A stretch of DNA of 64,000 nt, taken from Rhodospirillales bacterium (GTDB lineage: Bacteria; Pseudomonadota; Alphaproteobacteria; TMED109). Shown here piece after piece: positions 55,255 to 63,785 of this stretch. The position numbers were made by a program, and so were the translations under genes. Below the pieces are notes generated by a model, which made no database searches, had not been told where the DNA came from, and was given only the letters and a program-made list of their open reading frames with translations. The stretch is taken from positions 55,379-119,378 of the forward strand of contig VXPW01000059.1 in assembly GCA_009839325.1 (NCBI GenBank), given 5' to 3'. Each line of letters begins with the position of its first letter. Within the stretch, counting starts at the first letter, position 1.

Positions 55255-55532
55255 CCCATCGTGAGTTCGACGAGCAGGCTCCGGACGAACCAAACCGCCA
55301 GGATGAGAATGACAGGCGAGATATCGATGGTTCCGGTGTCTGGCAGAATTCGGCGAATCGGGCGCAGCATCGGTTCGGTAAGCCGGCCGAGTGTCTGGTG
55401 CACGCCGAAGACGAACCGGTTCCGGAAGTTGATCACGTCAAATGCGATCAGCCAGCTCAACACCGCCTGAATCACCACGATCCAGATGACCAGATTCAGA
55501 ATCTTGTCGATCAGCAAGATAAGGCTGTTCAT
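55251..55532 (-). CDS. YggT-family membrane protein
   Basis: 93-residue protein with two hydrophobic segments ([18 protein letters not shown] and [17 protein letters not shown]) around the conserved [20 protein letters not shown] motif. YggT proteins are small inner-membrane proteins linked to osmotic tolerance or cell-envelope organisation; the mechanism is not known. Overlaps argG by four bases at the 3' end and is divergent from speE with about 100 bases between. Confidence 0.9.
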   Translation of the reverse strand: MNSLILLIDKILNLVIWIVVIQAVLSWLIAFDVINFRNRFVFGVHQTLGRLTEPMLRPIRRILPDTGTIDISPVILILAVWFVRSLLVELTMG

Positions 55533-55631
55533 GAGAGCCCGTGCGCAACCCTTGGTAGTTTCGGGACGTCAGTATATCGGTGCGACTCGGGTCGAGGACC
55601 CGGGCATGACTCACCGGTGGTTGAATCGGCG

Positions 55632-56483
55632 ATGACGCGCGAATTCGCGGAGACCCTTCACGCGGGGTACGCGCAGGTATTTGCGGTTTCGCGCGTGCTG
55701 GCCGACGAACAGAGCGACTTCCAACATATTCAGCTGTTTGAGAACCCCGCATTCGGCCGGATTCTCGCGCTCGACGGAATCGTCCAGATCACCGAGCGCG
55801 ACGAGCACACCTACTCGGAGATGATGGTACATCCGCCCGTATACGAACACGGCGGAGTCGAGCGCGTCATGATCGCCGGCGGCGGCGACGGCGCGGTCGC
55901 AGAAGAGGTGCTCAAACACCCGTCGGTCCGAATCGTGGATCTGGTGGACATCGACCGGCGGGTGGTCGAACTTGCCCGCGAATTCCTGGGCGCCGTGCAC
56001 GGAAGGGCGTTCGAGGATTCCCGCCTGCGGTTGCACTTCGACGACGCCAGCTGTTTCCTCGACCGGCACCAGGGTACCTATGACCTGATCATTGCTGACC
56101 GCCCCGATCCGGTGGGAGCAGCAGAGAGCCTGTTTGCAGAATCGTTCTATCAGCGGGTGGCAGCGGGCCTCCGGGGCGCCGGCATCGCCGTCTTTCAGAG
56201 CGGCGTGCCGTTCTTTCAGGAAGACGAGCTCCGGGACGTCTGCCGCAAGATGCGTTCCGTCTGGGGCGAGGTGTCCACGTATCTCGCTGTTACCCCGACG
56301 TATACCGGCGGCCTGATGGCCATCACCCGGGGTTCCCCGAGACCGGTCTCCCAACCCATTCTTGATGCCGCGCTCGAGCGAGGCCGACGGGACCTCCTCG
56401 AGACCCAGACCTACACGCCCGACGTGCATCAGGCCGCGTACGCGCTCCCCGCCTGGATCCGCGCGATCACCGACGGCCCCTAG
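55632..56483 (+). CDS. speE: Spermidine synthase (polyamine aminopropyltransferase)
   Basis: Transfers aminopropyl from decarboxylated AdoMet to putrescine. 283 residues from ATG 55632; the frame extends to 55398 but the family begins at FAETLHAGYAQ. Cofactor motif GGGDGAVAEEVL, then VDIDRRVVELAR, and active-site DRPDPVGAAESLF. The acidic motif is DRPDP where most family members have DSTDP or DSSDP. The convergent decarboxylase gene overlaps its last four bases, and the AdoMet decarboxylase follows, so all enzymes from ornithine to spermidine sit together. Confidence 0.95.
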   Translation: MTREFAETLHAGYAQVFAVSRVLADEQSDFQHIQLFENPAFGRILALDGIVQITERDEHTYSEMMVHPPVYEHGGVERVMIAGGGDGAVAEEVLKHPSVRIVDLVDIDRRVVELAREFLGAVHGRAFEDSRLRLHFDDASCFLDRHQGTYDLIIADRPDPVGAAESLFAESFYQRVAAGLRGAGIAVFQSGVPFFQEDELRDVCRKMRSVWGEVSTYLAVTPTYTGGLMAITRGSPRPVSQPILDAALERGRRDLLETQTYTPDVHQAAYALPAWIRAITDGP

Positions 56484-57628
56484 CCCGCGTGCCGCCCCGG
56501 GCCGATGAACAGACTGTGCGGAGCGGGACACCCATTGAACCGCGATGCGTAGACGGTGGTGTAGGCGCCGGCGCATCGGATTCTTATCCGATCTCCGGCC
56601 ACAAGTCCGAGCGGCAACTGATAGTCGGCGGACTCATAAAGGATGTCGGCGCTGTCGCACGTGGGACCGGCGATCACGACCGGTCCGCATGGTTCGTCCG
56701 GGCCGCTGGCTGCGATGGGGTACCGGATCGCGTCACCCTCGGTCTCCGCCAGCCCACCGAAGCGCCCGATGTCGAGAAAGACCCAGCGGTGGTTGTCATC
56801 TGGCGCCTTCCGGGTCACGAGAACAACTTCGGACTCGATGACGCCAGCAGTCGCGACCAGATAACGTCCGGGCTCGATGGCCAGAGCCGGTACGGCGTGT
56901 CCGAAGTGCCGGCCCAATGCGTTCCGGATCGCCCCGGCGCACGCTTCCATGCTCGGGATTCCGTCGTGGTACTGAACCGGCAGGCCACCACCGATGTTCA
57001 GCGATTCGACGGGTAGGCCGACAGCGGCCATTGCCTCCGCCGTCCGTGCAGCGACTGCAGCGGCACGGTTCCAACTCTCGAGATCCGTCTGCTGAGAGCC
57101 AACATGGAAAGACAGGCCAGCCGGCCGAAGACCCAGCGCGACCGCCCGACGCATCAGGTCGACGGCGCTCTCGGAAGAGCATCCGAACTTGCGGTCAAGC
57201 GGCCATGCGGCCCCCGAGTTGTCCACCGCCAGTCTGACCGCGACCGAGGATCCCGGTGCGTGCTTCGCGATCTTTTGCAGTTCCGGTAGCGAATCGCAGG
57301 CGAAGCTGCGAATGCCATGACGCCAGGACCAAGCGATGTCTGCGGCCTTCTTGACCGTATTGCCGTAGGCAAGTCGCTCCGGCGGCACGCCGAGGCGCAG
57401 GCAGAGTCCAATTTCAGACCGGCTCGTGACGTCGAACGAAGCACCCAGCGACCGAAGGCAACCGACGATTTCCGGCGCTGGATTGGCCTTTACCGAATAG
57501 CGAACTCGAACACCGGGGAACCCATCCGTAACTCGGCGGTACGCGGCTGCAACTTCGCCCAGGTCGATGACAAGGCAAGGTGTCCGACGACGGCGGGCAT
57601 CAAGGAACCGCTCCGCTGCCGCGCTCAC
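56480..57628 (-). CDS. Ornithine decarboxylase (PLP fold type III; lysine/ornithine family)
   Basis: 382-residue alanine-racemase-fold decarboxylase, eukaryotic-like ODC class. PLP lysine Lys47 in YSVKANPAPEIV, HVGSQQTD, NIGGGLPVQY, EPGRYLVA and the substrate-site GPTCDSADILYE, where Cys and Asp contact the ornithine/DAP-type substrate. Ornithine is the likely substrate given the spermidine genes on both sides; lysine or carboxynorspermidine would be alternatives. It overlaps the AdoMet decarboxylase by four bases and the convergent speE by four. Confidence 0.9.
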   Translation of the reverse strand: MSAAAERFLDARRRRTPCLVIDLGEVAAAYRRVTDGFPGVRVRYSVKANPAPEIVGCLRSLGASFDVTSRSEIGLCLRLGVPPERLAYGNTVKKAADIAWSWRHGIRSFACDSLPELQKIAKHAPGSSVAVRLAVDNSGAAWPLDRKFGCSSESAVDLMRRAVALGLRPAGLSFHVGSQQTDLESWNRAAAVAARTAEAMAAVGLPVESLNIGGGLPVQYHDGIPSMEACAGAIRNALGRHFGHAVPALAIEPGRYLVATAGVIESEVVLVTRKAPDDNHRWVFLDIGRFGGLAETEGDAIRYPIAASGPDEPCGPVVIAGPTCDSADILYESADYQLPLGLVAGDRIRIRCAGAYTTVYASRFNGCPAPHSLFIGPGRHAG

Positions 57629-58074
57629 GCCGATTTGCCGGTGGCCGGGTCGGTTCCGCGGCGGAGTACCTGAACCTGCTTGCTGGTCGGATGGAAATGT
57701 CGCTCCAGCTCGCGCAACGCAGCGCTTGCGTCAGTGCCTCCGCAAAGAAACGCATCGAACGCTACGTATCCGCGTTCCGGCCACGTGTGAACGCTCATAT
57801 GTGATTCAGCCAACACGGCAACACCCGACACACCCTGCTCATCGCCAAACGGATGAACGTGAAGGTGGAGGATCGTGGCGCCAGCGGCGTGAGCGGCCTT
57901 TCTTATGGCGGTACCGATCGCCTCGACGTTGTCCAGCGCCGAGGCACCCCAAAAGTCGGCAATCAGGTGGAGCCCTGCGTACGTGGCGCCGGCCTCGGTA
58001 ACGAACTTGTCTGCCCCAACCGTGCGGTCGGCCGTAGCAACAGGAGTACCGCAACCGGTCGGACTGCGAAGCAT
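57625..58074 (-). CDS. speH: S-adenosylmethionine decarboxylase proenzyme
   Basis: Pyruvoyl enzyme making decarboxylated AdoMet for spermidine. 149 residues, a class 1B prokaryotic proenzyme. Self-cleavage is expected between Glu90 and Ser91 in VLAESHMSVHTWPE, which makes the pyruvoyl group; the conserved H and C residues appear in LHVHPFGDEQG and AFLCGG. Recognisable homology starts around residue 30, so the true start may be a little downstream of 58074. Upstream gene of the speH-ODC pair. Confidence 0.93.
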   Translation of the reverse strand: MLRSPTGCGTPVATADRTVGADKFVTEAGATYAGLHLIADFWGASALDNVEAIGTAIRKAAHAAGATILHLHVHPFGDEQGVSGVAVLAESHMSVHTWPERGYVAFDAFLCGGTDASAALRELERHFHPTSKQVQVLRRGTDPATGKSA

Positions 58075-58297
58075 TGCTGGTTTCTCGCGCTGGGGCCGGA
58101 AGGCCGGGCCAGGCCCCCAACCGTCAAGGCACGTCGGCAGTGATTGCGGAACCTAGACGCTCGCAGTAGTGCGACGCAACTCCGCGAATGGCTGGGCCAC
58201 TGCACTGGCAACCGGCCTGCCCTTCCGTTTGAACCAGCGGTCTGTCGGCACGACGGTGCTCGTATATCAGCGCGCCGGGTGCCAGCCCTCCTCCCGG

Positions 58298-58510
58298 TCA
58301 GGAATCGCCCCTGCCATCGTCAGCGGTTGACGTGCGTCGACGCGCGTCCGCCCAGGCTTGAAGGTCCTCTCGCAGGTAGCGAATCCGCCCACCGAATCGG
58401 TGAAACGCCGGGCCTTCGCCCGACGCCCGATATCGGTCCAGCGTTCGCACAGACAACCCGAGCCAATCTGCCGCCTGGCGCGGCGTGAGGTACCGGGGCA
58501 TTTCGTTCAT
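58298..58510 (-). CDS. Excisionase/MerR-like helix-turn-helix protein
   Basis: 70-residue DNA-binding protein of the HTH_17/excisionase type: RYLTPRQAADWLGLSVRTLDRYRASGEGPAFHRFGGRIRYL-type core followed by a short acidic tail. A GGAGGAG site precedes the ATG. Proteins of this kind are found in integrative elements or as small regulators. No integrase or phage gene is adjacent, so it is either a stand-alone regulator or a relic of a mobile element. Confidence 0.85.
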   Translation of the reverse strand: MNEMPRYLTPRQAADWLGLSVRTLDRYRASGEGPAFHRFGGRIRYLREDLQAWADARRRTSTADDGRGDS

Positions 58511-59363
58511 CGTACTCTCCTCCTACCGACTGCACGCCATCGAACTCCCGTGTCACGTCCTGGGTCTCCTGCGTTCAGGGCGACCCCGTATATCTCGGGC
58601 CAAAAGCCCTCGCCTATCCCGACTTGCGCCGACCCGAATGCCGAATTGCGCACACCGACGTGAGGTGCCGAAAAAAGCGGCCTCACAACGTTTTCATCTA
58701 ACGCCCTGGACACGCTATGTGAAATTCATTTTTACAATAGTTTTATGAGCTTATTGCATGTATCTGTAGGACCTATGGCGTCTATTGGCGTTGTTGGTCG
58801 TCTTGTTGCCGCCTTTGGCGAAAAACCGGGCTGGGAATTTCGGAGCGCCGGGCAGCCGAGCCGGTGCAGTCGTTTGATGTGTACGGACGGCTGGTGCCGT
58901 CAGCATCGCCGGGAACGGTGCGAACGGGCCACGCTCAACGGGCTCGACAACATCGATCCCGCCTTGCGAACTTCATCGACAGGCCCGTGCTCAGGATGGC
59001 CTTGGTTTCGCGCGATCCACAGCTGCAAGGCAGGTGAGGTTCCGACTAGCAGGCGGTCACCTGCCCGAACGCTGCACGCCTTCATGCCGGCCCTCGTGGC
59101 CCGTGGCTCGTTCGTTATCCTCCCTGTGTTGGTACGTGGAGCGGTCGAGACGCAGGGCCATCCTGCATGAGTCTTGACGGGATTCGTCGCGTCGACGGAG
59201 TTCGTCCTTGGTTCACGTCTCGACGGTGGCGGGATGTGAATGATGCGTCCGTCCTGGCGACCGCCGGCTCGTGACCTCGGCGTTTCGTGCAGCCACGACC
59301 ATGGGGACGCCGACGGCGGCTGTAATCTCGCGACCGGCGGCGACACTGGAAACGGAGAGCAGA
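58511..59363. other. Gene-poor stretch before the TRAP genes
   Basis: About 850 bases without a supported gene. It includes an AT-rich patch (58700-58770, with TACAAT as a possible -10) and an unrecognised plus-strand frame 58745-59170 of 141 residues whose second half looks noncoding. Around 58975-59000 there is a TCGACAGGCCCGTGCTCAGG sequence that resembles dispersed repeats seen in other high-GC genomes. Confidence 0.4.
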
Positions 59364-60467
59364 ATGTCGATATCGAACCAGACGACCGGGAGTGGCGCCC
59401 GTCTGACCGCCATGGCGGTTGCCTTCTTCGTGTGCGTCACCGCACTCGGGACAGCCTCACGCGCCGAAGCGGCGGAGTACACCATGGTAGTTCCGCACCT
59501 GCTACCCGAGGACCTTACCAACAACGAAGTTCAGCCGGCGCTCATGCACTTCGCGTCGCAGGTGGAAGCGCGTACCAACGGCGACATCGACGTCCAGATC
59601 TTCGGCGCCGGCCAGCTGGGTTCGGAAGTCGAGAACGGCAAGGAAGCACAGATCGGGAAGACCGTTCAGTCGGCTGTGATGTCGTCCGGGGCCATGTCTT
59701 CGTTCTTCAAGGACTATCAGATCATCACAACCCCGTTCCTGTTCCCGAACTACCACGTGGCAAGGGCCTACTTCGATGGAGCGTGGCACGCGAATTTCAT
59801 GCGCGGTGCCATCGAGACCTCCGGACTCCGTTACCTCGGTACGTTCGATGACGGCGGCGGCTTCGTGGCCTTCACCAACAACAAGCGCCTTATCCGTACG
59901 GTGGACGACATCCAGGGGTTGCGCATCCGGGTAGAGGAAAATCCTGCCCACGTCGCCACGATGAAGGCGCTCGGCGCGTCGGCCACCCCGCTGCCCTGGG
60001 GCGAAGTCATCACCGCCCTCAGCACCGGCCTCGCAGACGGCCAGTTCAATGCCCCGGGGGCCAGCCTTGCATTCAAGCTGTGGGAAGTAAACGACTACAC
60101 CACCTGGAGCGGCCACGTCTACAACTCCATTTCCTGGATGGTGAGCGAAAGGTGGTACCAGTCGCTGCCCGAGGACTACCAGCGCATCGTCGTGCAGTCG
60201 GCACGGGAAGCAATCCAGATGGCCCACGGCTTCGCGACCCTTGCCGCTGTGCGGGGGTGGGTCGCCTCGTGCGAGGAGTTCGTGGAATGCCACATCCTGG
60301 CGGCCGACGAGAAGAAAAAGATGGCGGCGATTGCCCGGCCCGCGTGGCGGCAGTGGATCACGGAGGACTTTGGCGTCGAGGCGGGGTTGGTAGACGCCTT
60401 GTGGGCTGAAGTGGACCGAATCGAACAGACCCTTGCCGCCAGCGACATGGAGCACTACGGGAACTAG
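59364..60467 (+). CDS. TRAP transporter substrate-binding protein (DctP family)
   Basis: Periplasmic receptor, 367 residues. ATG 59364 follows GGAGAG and gives a signal peptide ending SRAEAAEYT. Family core: NEVQPALMHFASQVEARTNGDIDVQIF, split as usual, then FDDGGGFVAFTNNKRLI, the ligand-carboxylate region GLRIRVEENPAH and LPWGEVITALSTGLADGQ. The ligand is typically a C4-dicarboxylate, keto acid or similar organic acid. First gene of a complete three-gene TRAP operon. Confidence 0.93.
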   Translation: MSISNQTTGSGARLTAMAVAFFVCVTALGTASRAEAAEYTMVVPHLLPEDLTNNEVQPALMHFASQVEARTNGDIDVQIFGAGQLGSEVENGKEAQIGKTVQSAVMSSGAMSSFFKDYQIITTPFLFPNYHVARAYFDGAWHANFMRGAIETSGLRYLGTFDDGGGFVAFTNNKRLIRTVDDIQGLRIRVEENPAHVATMKALGASATPLPWGEVITALSTGLADGQFNAPGASLAFKLWEVNDYTTWSGHVYNSISWMVSERWYQSLPEDYQRIVVQSAREAIQMAHGFATLAAVRGWVASCEEFVECHILAADEKKKMAAIARPAWRQWITEDFGVEAGLVDALWAEVDRIEQTLAASDMEHYGN

Positions 60468-60550
60468 GCCGCCGGCAGATCCGTCACACAGTCCGCCCCT
60501 GCCATCGCCGTTGGTCTCCCCCCGCGGCCGGCGACCGAAACCGGATTCCC

Positions 60551-61057
60551 ATGCAACGCCTGCGTAGCTTCAGCGACTGGCTCAACGTCGTGGTCATCTA
60601 CGTCTGCGTCGCTTTCGTCGGCGTGATGCTCGCGATTTCGTTTGCCGGTTCGTTCTACATGGTGATCACCGGAGACTCGCTGAGTTGGACCTACTCGCTT
60701 GCCCGCCTCTTCGTGCCATGGATCGGGCTCCTTAGCTCCACCGTTGCTCTCCGCTACGGAGAGCACGTCGCCATGACGCTCGTATCGAGGAATCTTCCTC
60801 GACCGTGGTCACGGACGATGCAATGGCTGGTGCTAGCGACGCTCGCACTGCTGGGATTGCTGCTGATCGAGACCGGTTGGGACTTCTTCCTGAATTCCAC
60901 CCAGTACTACATGGTCTCCGACCAGTTTCAGGTGCATCACCGTTGGGTAGCGGCGGCCGTACCGATCACGGGGGTGATCATCCTTGTGCATCTGGTGCAC
61001 GGGCACGTCCTCCTCCGACCATCGCCGGACGGTCCCGACGGGGAACACGACACGTGA
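60551..61057 (+). CDS. TRAP transporter small permease (DctQ family)
   Basis: 168-residue inner-membrane protein with four hydrophobic segments, the usual small subunit that forms the membrane complex with DctM. TYSLARLFVPWIGLLSSTVALRYGEHV includes the typical conserved segment of the family. It begins 83 bases after dctP and its stop overlaps the dctM GTG start (GTGA). Confidence 0.88.
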   Translation: MQRLRSFSDWLNVVVIYVCVAFVGVMLAISFAGSFYMVITGDSLSWTYSLARLFVPWIGLLSSTVALRYGEHVAMTLVSRNLPRPWSRTMQWLVLATLALLGLLLIETGWDFFLNSTQYYMVSDQFQVHHRWVAAAVPITGVIILVHLVHGHVLLRPSPDGPDGEHDT

Positions 61058-62331
61058 CCGCCACCGCGGTTTTCCTGTTCCTTCTCGTGGTGGGAGCACC
61101 GGTCGCACTCGTGATGGCGTTCTCGGGCCTCGCGGGCGCGATCTCCCTTGGCGGTCTCGACCTGCGCGGCATGCTTGCCGACCGCATGTTCTCCGGCGTC
61201 TCGGGCTTCGTTCTCATCGCAGTCCCGTACTTCATCTTCACCGCGGAGCTGATGAACCAGGCGGGTCTGACCCAGAAGCTCGTGACGTTCAACAACGCCT
61301 TGCTAGGACGAGTCCGCGGCGCGCTCAGCCACGTGAACATCACCACCAGCGTGTTCTTTGCCGGACTCACGGGCGCGGCTATTACCGATGCCGTGGCGAT
61401 CGGGCGGCTGCTGATCCCGGCCATGAAGAAGGAAGGCTATGACTCCGCCTATGCGGCCGCGGTGACAGCGTGTTCGTCAATCATCGGCCCCATCATCCCG
61501 CCGAGCGTCGTCATGGTCGTCTACGCGTCCATCCTGCGGGATGTTTCCGTACTTGACCTGTTCGCGGGCGGGCTGGTTCCGGGGCTGCTCATGGCCGGGA
61601 TGCTGCTCGTCACCAGCAGCATTCTCGCCTACCTCGGAAACCACCCGAAGCACCCGGGGGCGCCACTTCGCGCCGCGATCGTTGCCTTCTTCGCGTCAGT
61701 ACCCGCCCTGTTGGTGCCGCTCATCATCCTCGGCGGCATCCTCGGAGGACTCACCACGATCACGGAAGCCTCCGCCTTCGCTGCGGTCTATGCGCTTCTG
61801 ATCGGCCTGTTCGGATACCGGACGCTAAATCTGGCGAAAATCCGCGCTGCCCTGCTCATCACGGTGCGATTCAGCGGGGTCGTGTTCTTCCTGCTGGCGA
61901 CCTCGACCGTGCTCGGGTGGTTCATTACGCGTTCGGGCGTGGCCCGCGAGGCGGCAGGGTTCATCGCGAGCATCAGTACCGAGCCAACCGTCCAGATCCT
62001 CTTGGTGGATTTGTTCCTGATCGCCGTCGGGACTGTGCTGGACGTGCTACCGGCCCTCATTGTCGTCGCCCCGGTCCTGGTGCCCGCGATGCTCAGCCTG
62101 GGTTTCGATCCCCTTCACTTCGCGATCGTCATGATCGTGACCCTGAACGTTGCCAACATCACTCCGCCCGTCGGGATGACCCTGATGACGGCGTCACAAC
62201 TGGCCGGGGTGACCTACGAGCGCGCGATCCGGGCCTCCATACCGTTCTATGCCAGCCACGTCGCGGTCATCGTGATCGTCTCGCTCTGGCCCGGCCTCGT
62301 GCTCTGGCTGCCCAACCTGATTCGCGGCTAG
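61054..62331 (+). CDS. TRAP transporter large permease (DctM family)
   Basis: 425-residue membrane protein with about 12 spans, the ion-coupled transport subunit. GTG 61054 overlaps the dctQ stop, and the family start follows at once (TATAVFLFLLVVGAPVAL). Conserved pieces are SGAAxAD-like LTGAAITDAVAIG, SSIIGPIIPPSVVMVVY, FAGGLVPG, TEASAFAAVYALLIG and NVANITPPVGMTL. The upstream part of the longer open frame is the dctQ gene in another phase. Confidence 0.95.
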   Translation: MTATAVFLFLLVVGAPVALVMAFSGLAGAISLGGLDLRGMLADRMFSGVSGFVLIAVPYFIFTAELMNQAGLTQKLVTFNNALLGRVRGALSHVNITTSVFFAGLTGAAITDAVAIGRLLIPAMKKEGYDSAYAAAVTACSSIIGPIIPPSVVMVVYASILRDVSVLDLFAGGLVPGLLMAGMLLVTSSILAYLGNHPKHPGAPLRAAIVAFFASVPALLVPLIILGGILGGLTTITEASAFAAVYALLIGLFGYRTLNLAKIRAALLITVRFSGVVFFLLATSTVLGWFITRSGVAREAAGFIASISTEPTVQILLVDLFLIAVGTVLDVLPALIVVAPVLVPAMLSLGFDPLHFAIVMIVTLNVANITPPVGMTLMTASQLAGVTYERAIRASIPFYASHVAVIVIVSLWPGLVLWLPNLIRG

Positions 62332-62620
62332 GCCGGACTGCTTCAAAAGTGGCCTGCACTGGCTCGTCGGCGCAGCGGTACCGGTCAGCAGCGCAAACAG
62401 TGCTTCGCAACTAATTCTGGACCGCGTCCACTCGTAAAAGAAACCTTATACCGGACCCTTGGGTTTACTTATACTCAATTGATCATGAAGCTATATCAAG
62501 GATAACAACGAGGGTTGTTATTGCTAGTGTTCAATTGAAGTCATATCAAGACATGCAGTATTTGCATGCAACAAGGAACCTTGACTGTTAATCCGGCCGG
62601 AACCGCACTACCTTGAACAC
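62332..62620. other. AT-rich intergenic segment
   Basis: The last ~190 bases are markedly richer in A and T than the rest of the window. No gene seen. They contain the repeats listed separately and probably promoter(s) for what follows. Confidence 0.5.
62475..62571. repeat. Direct repeats flanking an 8-bp hairpin
   Basis: TCAATTGA (62475-62482) with ATATCAAG (62493-62500), and again TCAATTGA (62531-62538) with ATATCAAG (62543-62550). Between the copies is ATAACAAC / GTTGTTAT (62502-62521) with a four-base loop. A further palindrome TTGCATGCAA is at 62562-62571. Could be operator sites, an attachment site or remnants of a mobile element. Confidence 0.55.
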
Positions 62621-62882
62621 ATGAGAAAGATGCCGGTTTGTATTCTTCGACCTATTGTCAAAGAGAAATCAGTTCGATCCATTGTGGCGGATCAAGAACA
62701 GTTCTTTCGTCCACTGGCCATGTCCGGTCTACACCACCTGTTCCCAACGGGCATACGCGCCTGGGGGCGGCCCGGAGCTGTGCTCCTGACCCACATGCGC
62801 CCGATGCCGGCTGCCCGGAGAAACCAGGTTGATGCCGGCAGGACGCGCCTAATGGCAAAACGGCAAGAAAGGAGAGCAACGC

Positions 62883-63704
62883 ATGCCCGGTAATCACGTG
62901 ACGAGCAATACCGGCGGGCTGTCGTCCCGAGCCGGTTTCATGACCAACAGGGCTCTGGAGCGATTCGCGGCCCTCATGAACACGGTCTGGACGATCCGAA
63001 TAGTCCTGACATGCGCCCTGCTGGCGGTAGCGGGGATCCCTCACCTGGTGAGTTCTCCTGCAGCCAACGTACCGAACCCAACGAGCTTGACATCGCTCGA
63101 CGCCGCGGCAGTGGACGTCGCCAGGAAGGCCGCCGAAACGGAGACGGAACTCGAACGTTTCCTGCGTGAACCCCGTCGGGTCGTCGCCCATCCCGGGATC
63201 CACCGTCAGCTGCTGGCCGACCTCAAGGCGTACAGGAGCCAAGTCAAGCAGCCGGAAATGACGGCCTTTGAAGCACAGGAGACATCCCCCTGCATCGCTG
63301 GGGTCGAGCAGGACAAGATCGACATCAAGACTGCAACCGCCACGGAGCCGGACAGGCCCGCGGCCAAGTCGCCCCGGGCAACAGGCCTGTCGTGTAGCAG
63401 CCATGTTCCCGGGCAGCTCAAGATCGATGCGGGCTCTTTCGTGGAACCGATCGCCGGCGGGGGCACACCGGGCTCCCCTCGGTGTGGCGAGGGCCGCGGA
63501 GTTCCTACGATCTTCGCCGGCTGGGAAACATCGACAACGGCAGCAGCCCCAGCCCGTGCGCCGGAGCCCGAGCACGGGAGGATCGAGAACTCAATGCTGA
63601 ACCGGGGGCCGGATCAAGGCTGGACCCGGCTGTCGCACGCTGCGCCCCGCAGCGGGGTTCATCGCGACCTTCGATCAGACCGCGGCATTTGTTTTGTGCG
63701 TTGA
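62883..63704 (+). CDS. Hypothetical protein with one membrane segment
   Basis: 273-residue open frame with a good AAAGGAGAG ribosome site eight to ten bases before ATG 62883. It has one hydrophobic segment (VWTIRIVLTCALLAVAGI, about residues 35-52), then a charged helical stretch (VARKAAETETELERFLRE) and a long Pro/Gly/Arg-rich tail that could be noncoding read-through. I do not recognise it. A long minus-strand frame overlaps it, so coding is not proven. Confidence 0.35.
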   Translation: MPGNHVTSNTGGLSSRAGFMTNRALERFAALMNTVWTIRIVLTCALLAVAGIPHLVSSPAANVPNPTSLTSLDAAAVDVARKAAETETELERFLREPRRVVAHPGIHRQLLADLKAYRSQVKQPEMTAFEAQETSPCIAGVEQDKIDIKTATATEPDRPAAKSPRATGLSCSSHVPGQLKIDAGSFVEPIAGGGTPGSPRCGEGRGVPTIFAGWETSTTAAAPARAPEPEHGRIENSMLNRGPDQGWTRLSHAAPRSGVHRDLRSDRGICFVR

Positions 63705-63785
63705 CGGGCCGGCGAACTCACTCCGCAGAGGCTTGGGCAAGGTTCCATGCGAGGATCCGTTGCTCGCGAACTGCCTTGTTCCGTG

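Noticed and set aside
58745..59170. 141-codon frame in the gap before the TRAP genes
   Set aside because: Starts in AT-rich DNA without a ribosome site; second half looks like random high-GC coding; not recognised.
62621..62893. 90-codon plus-strand frame after the AT-rich block
   Set aside because: No ribosome site and no recognisable feature; it runs into the start of the next candidate gene. Left out of the gene list.
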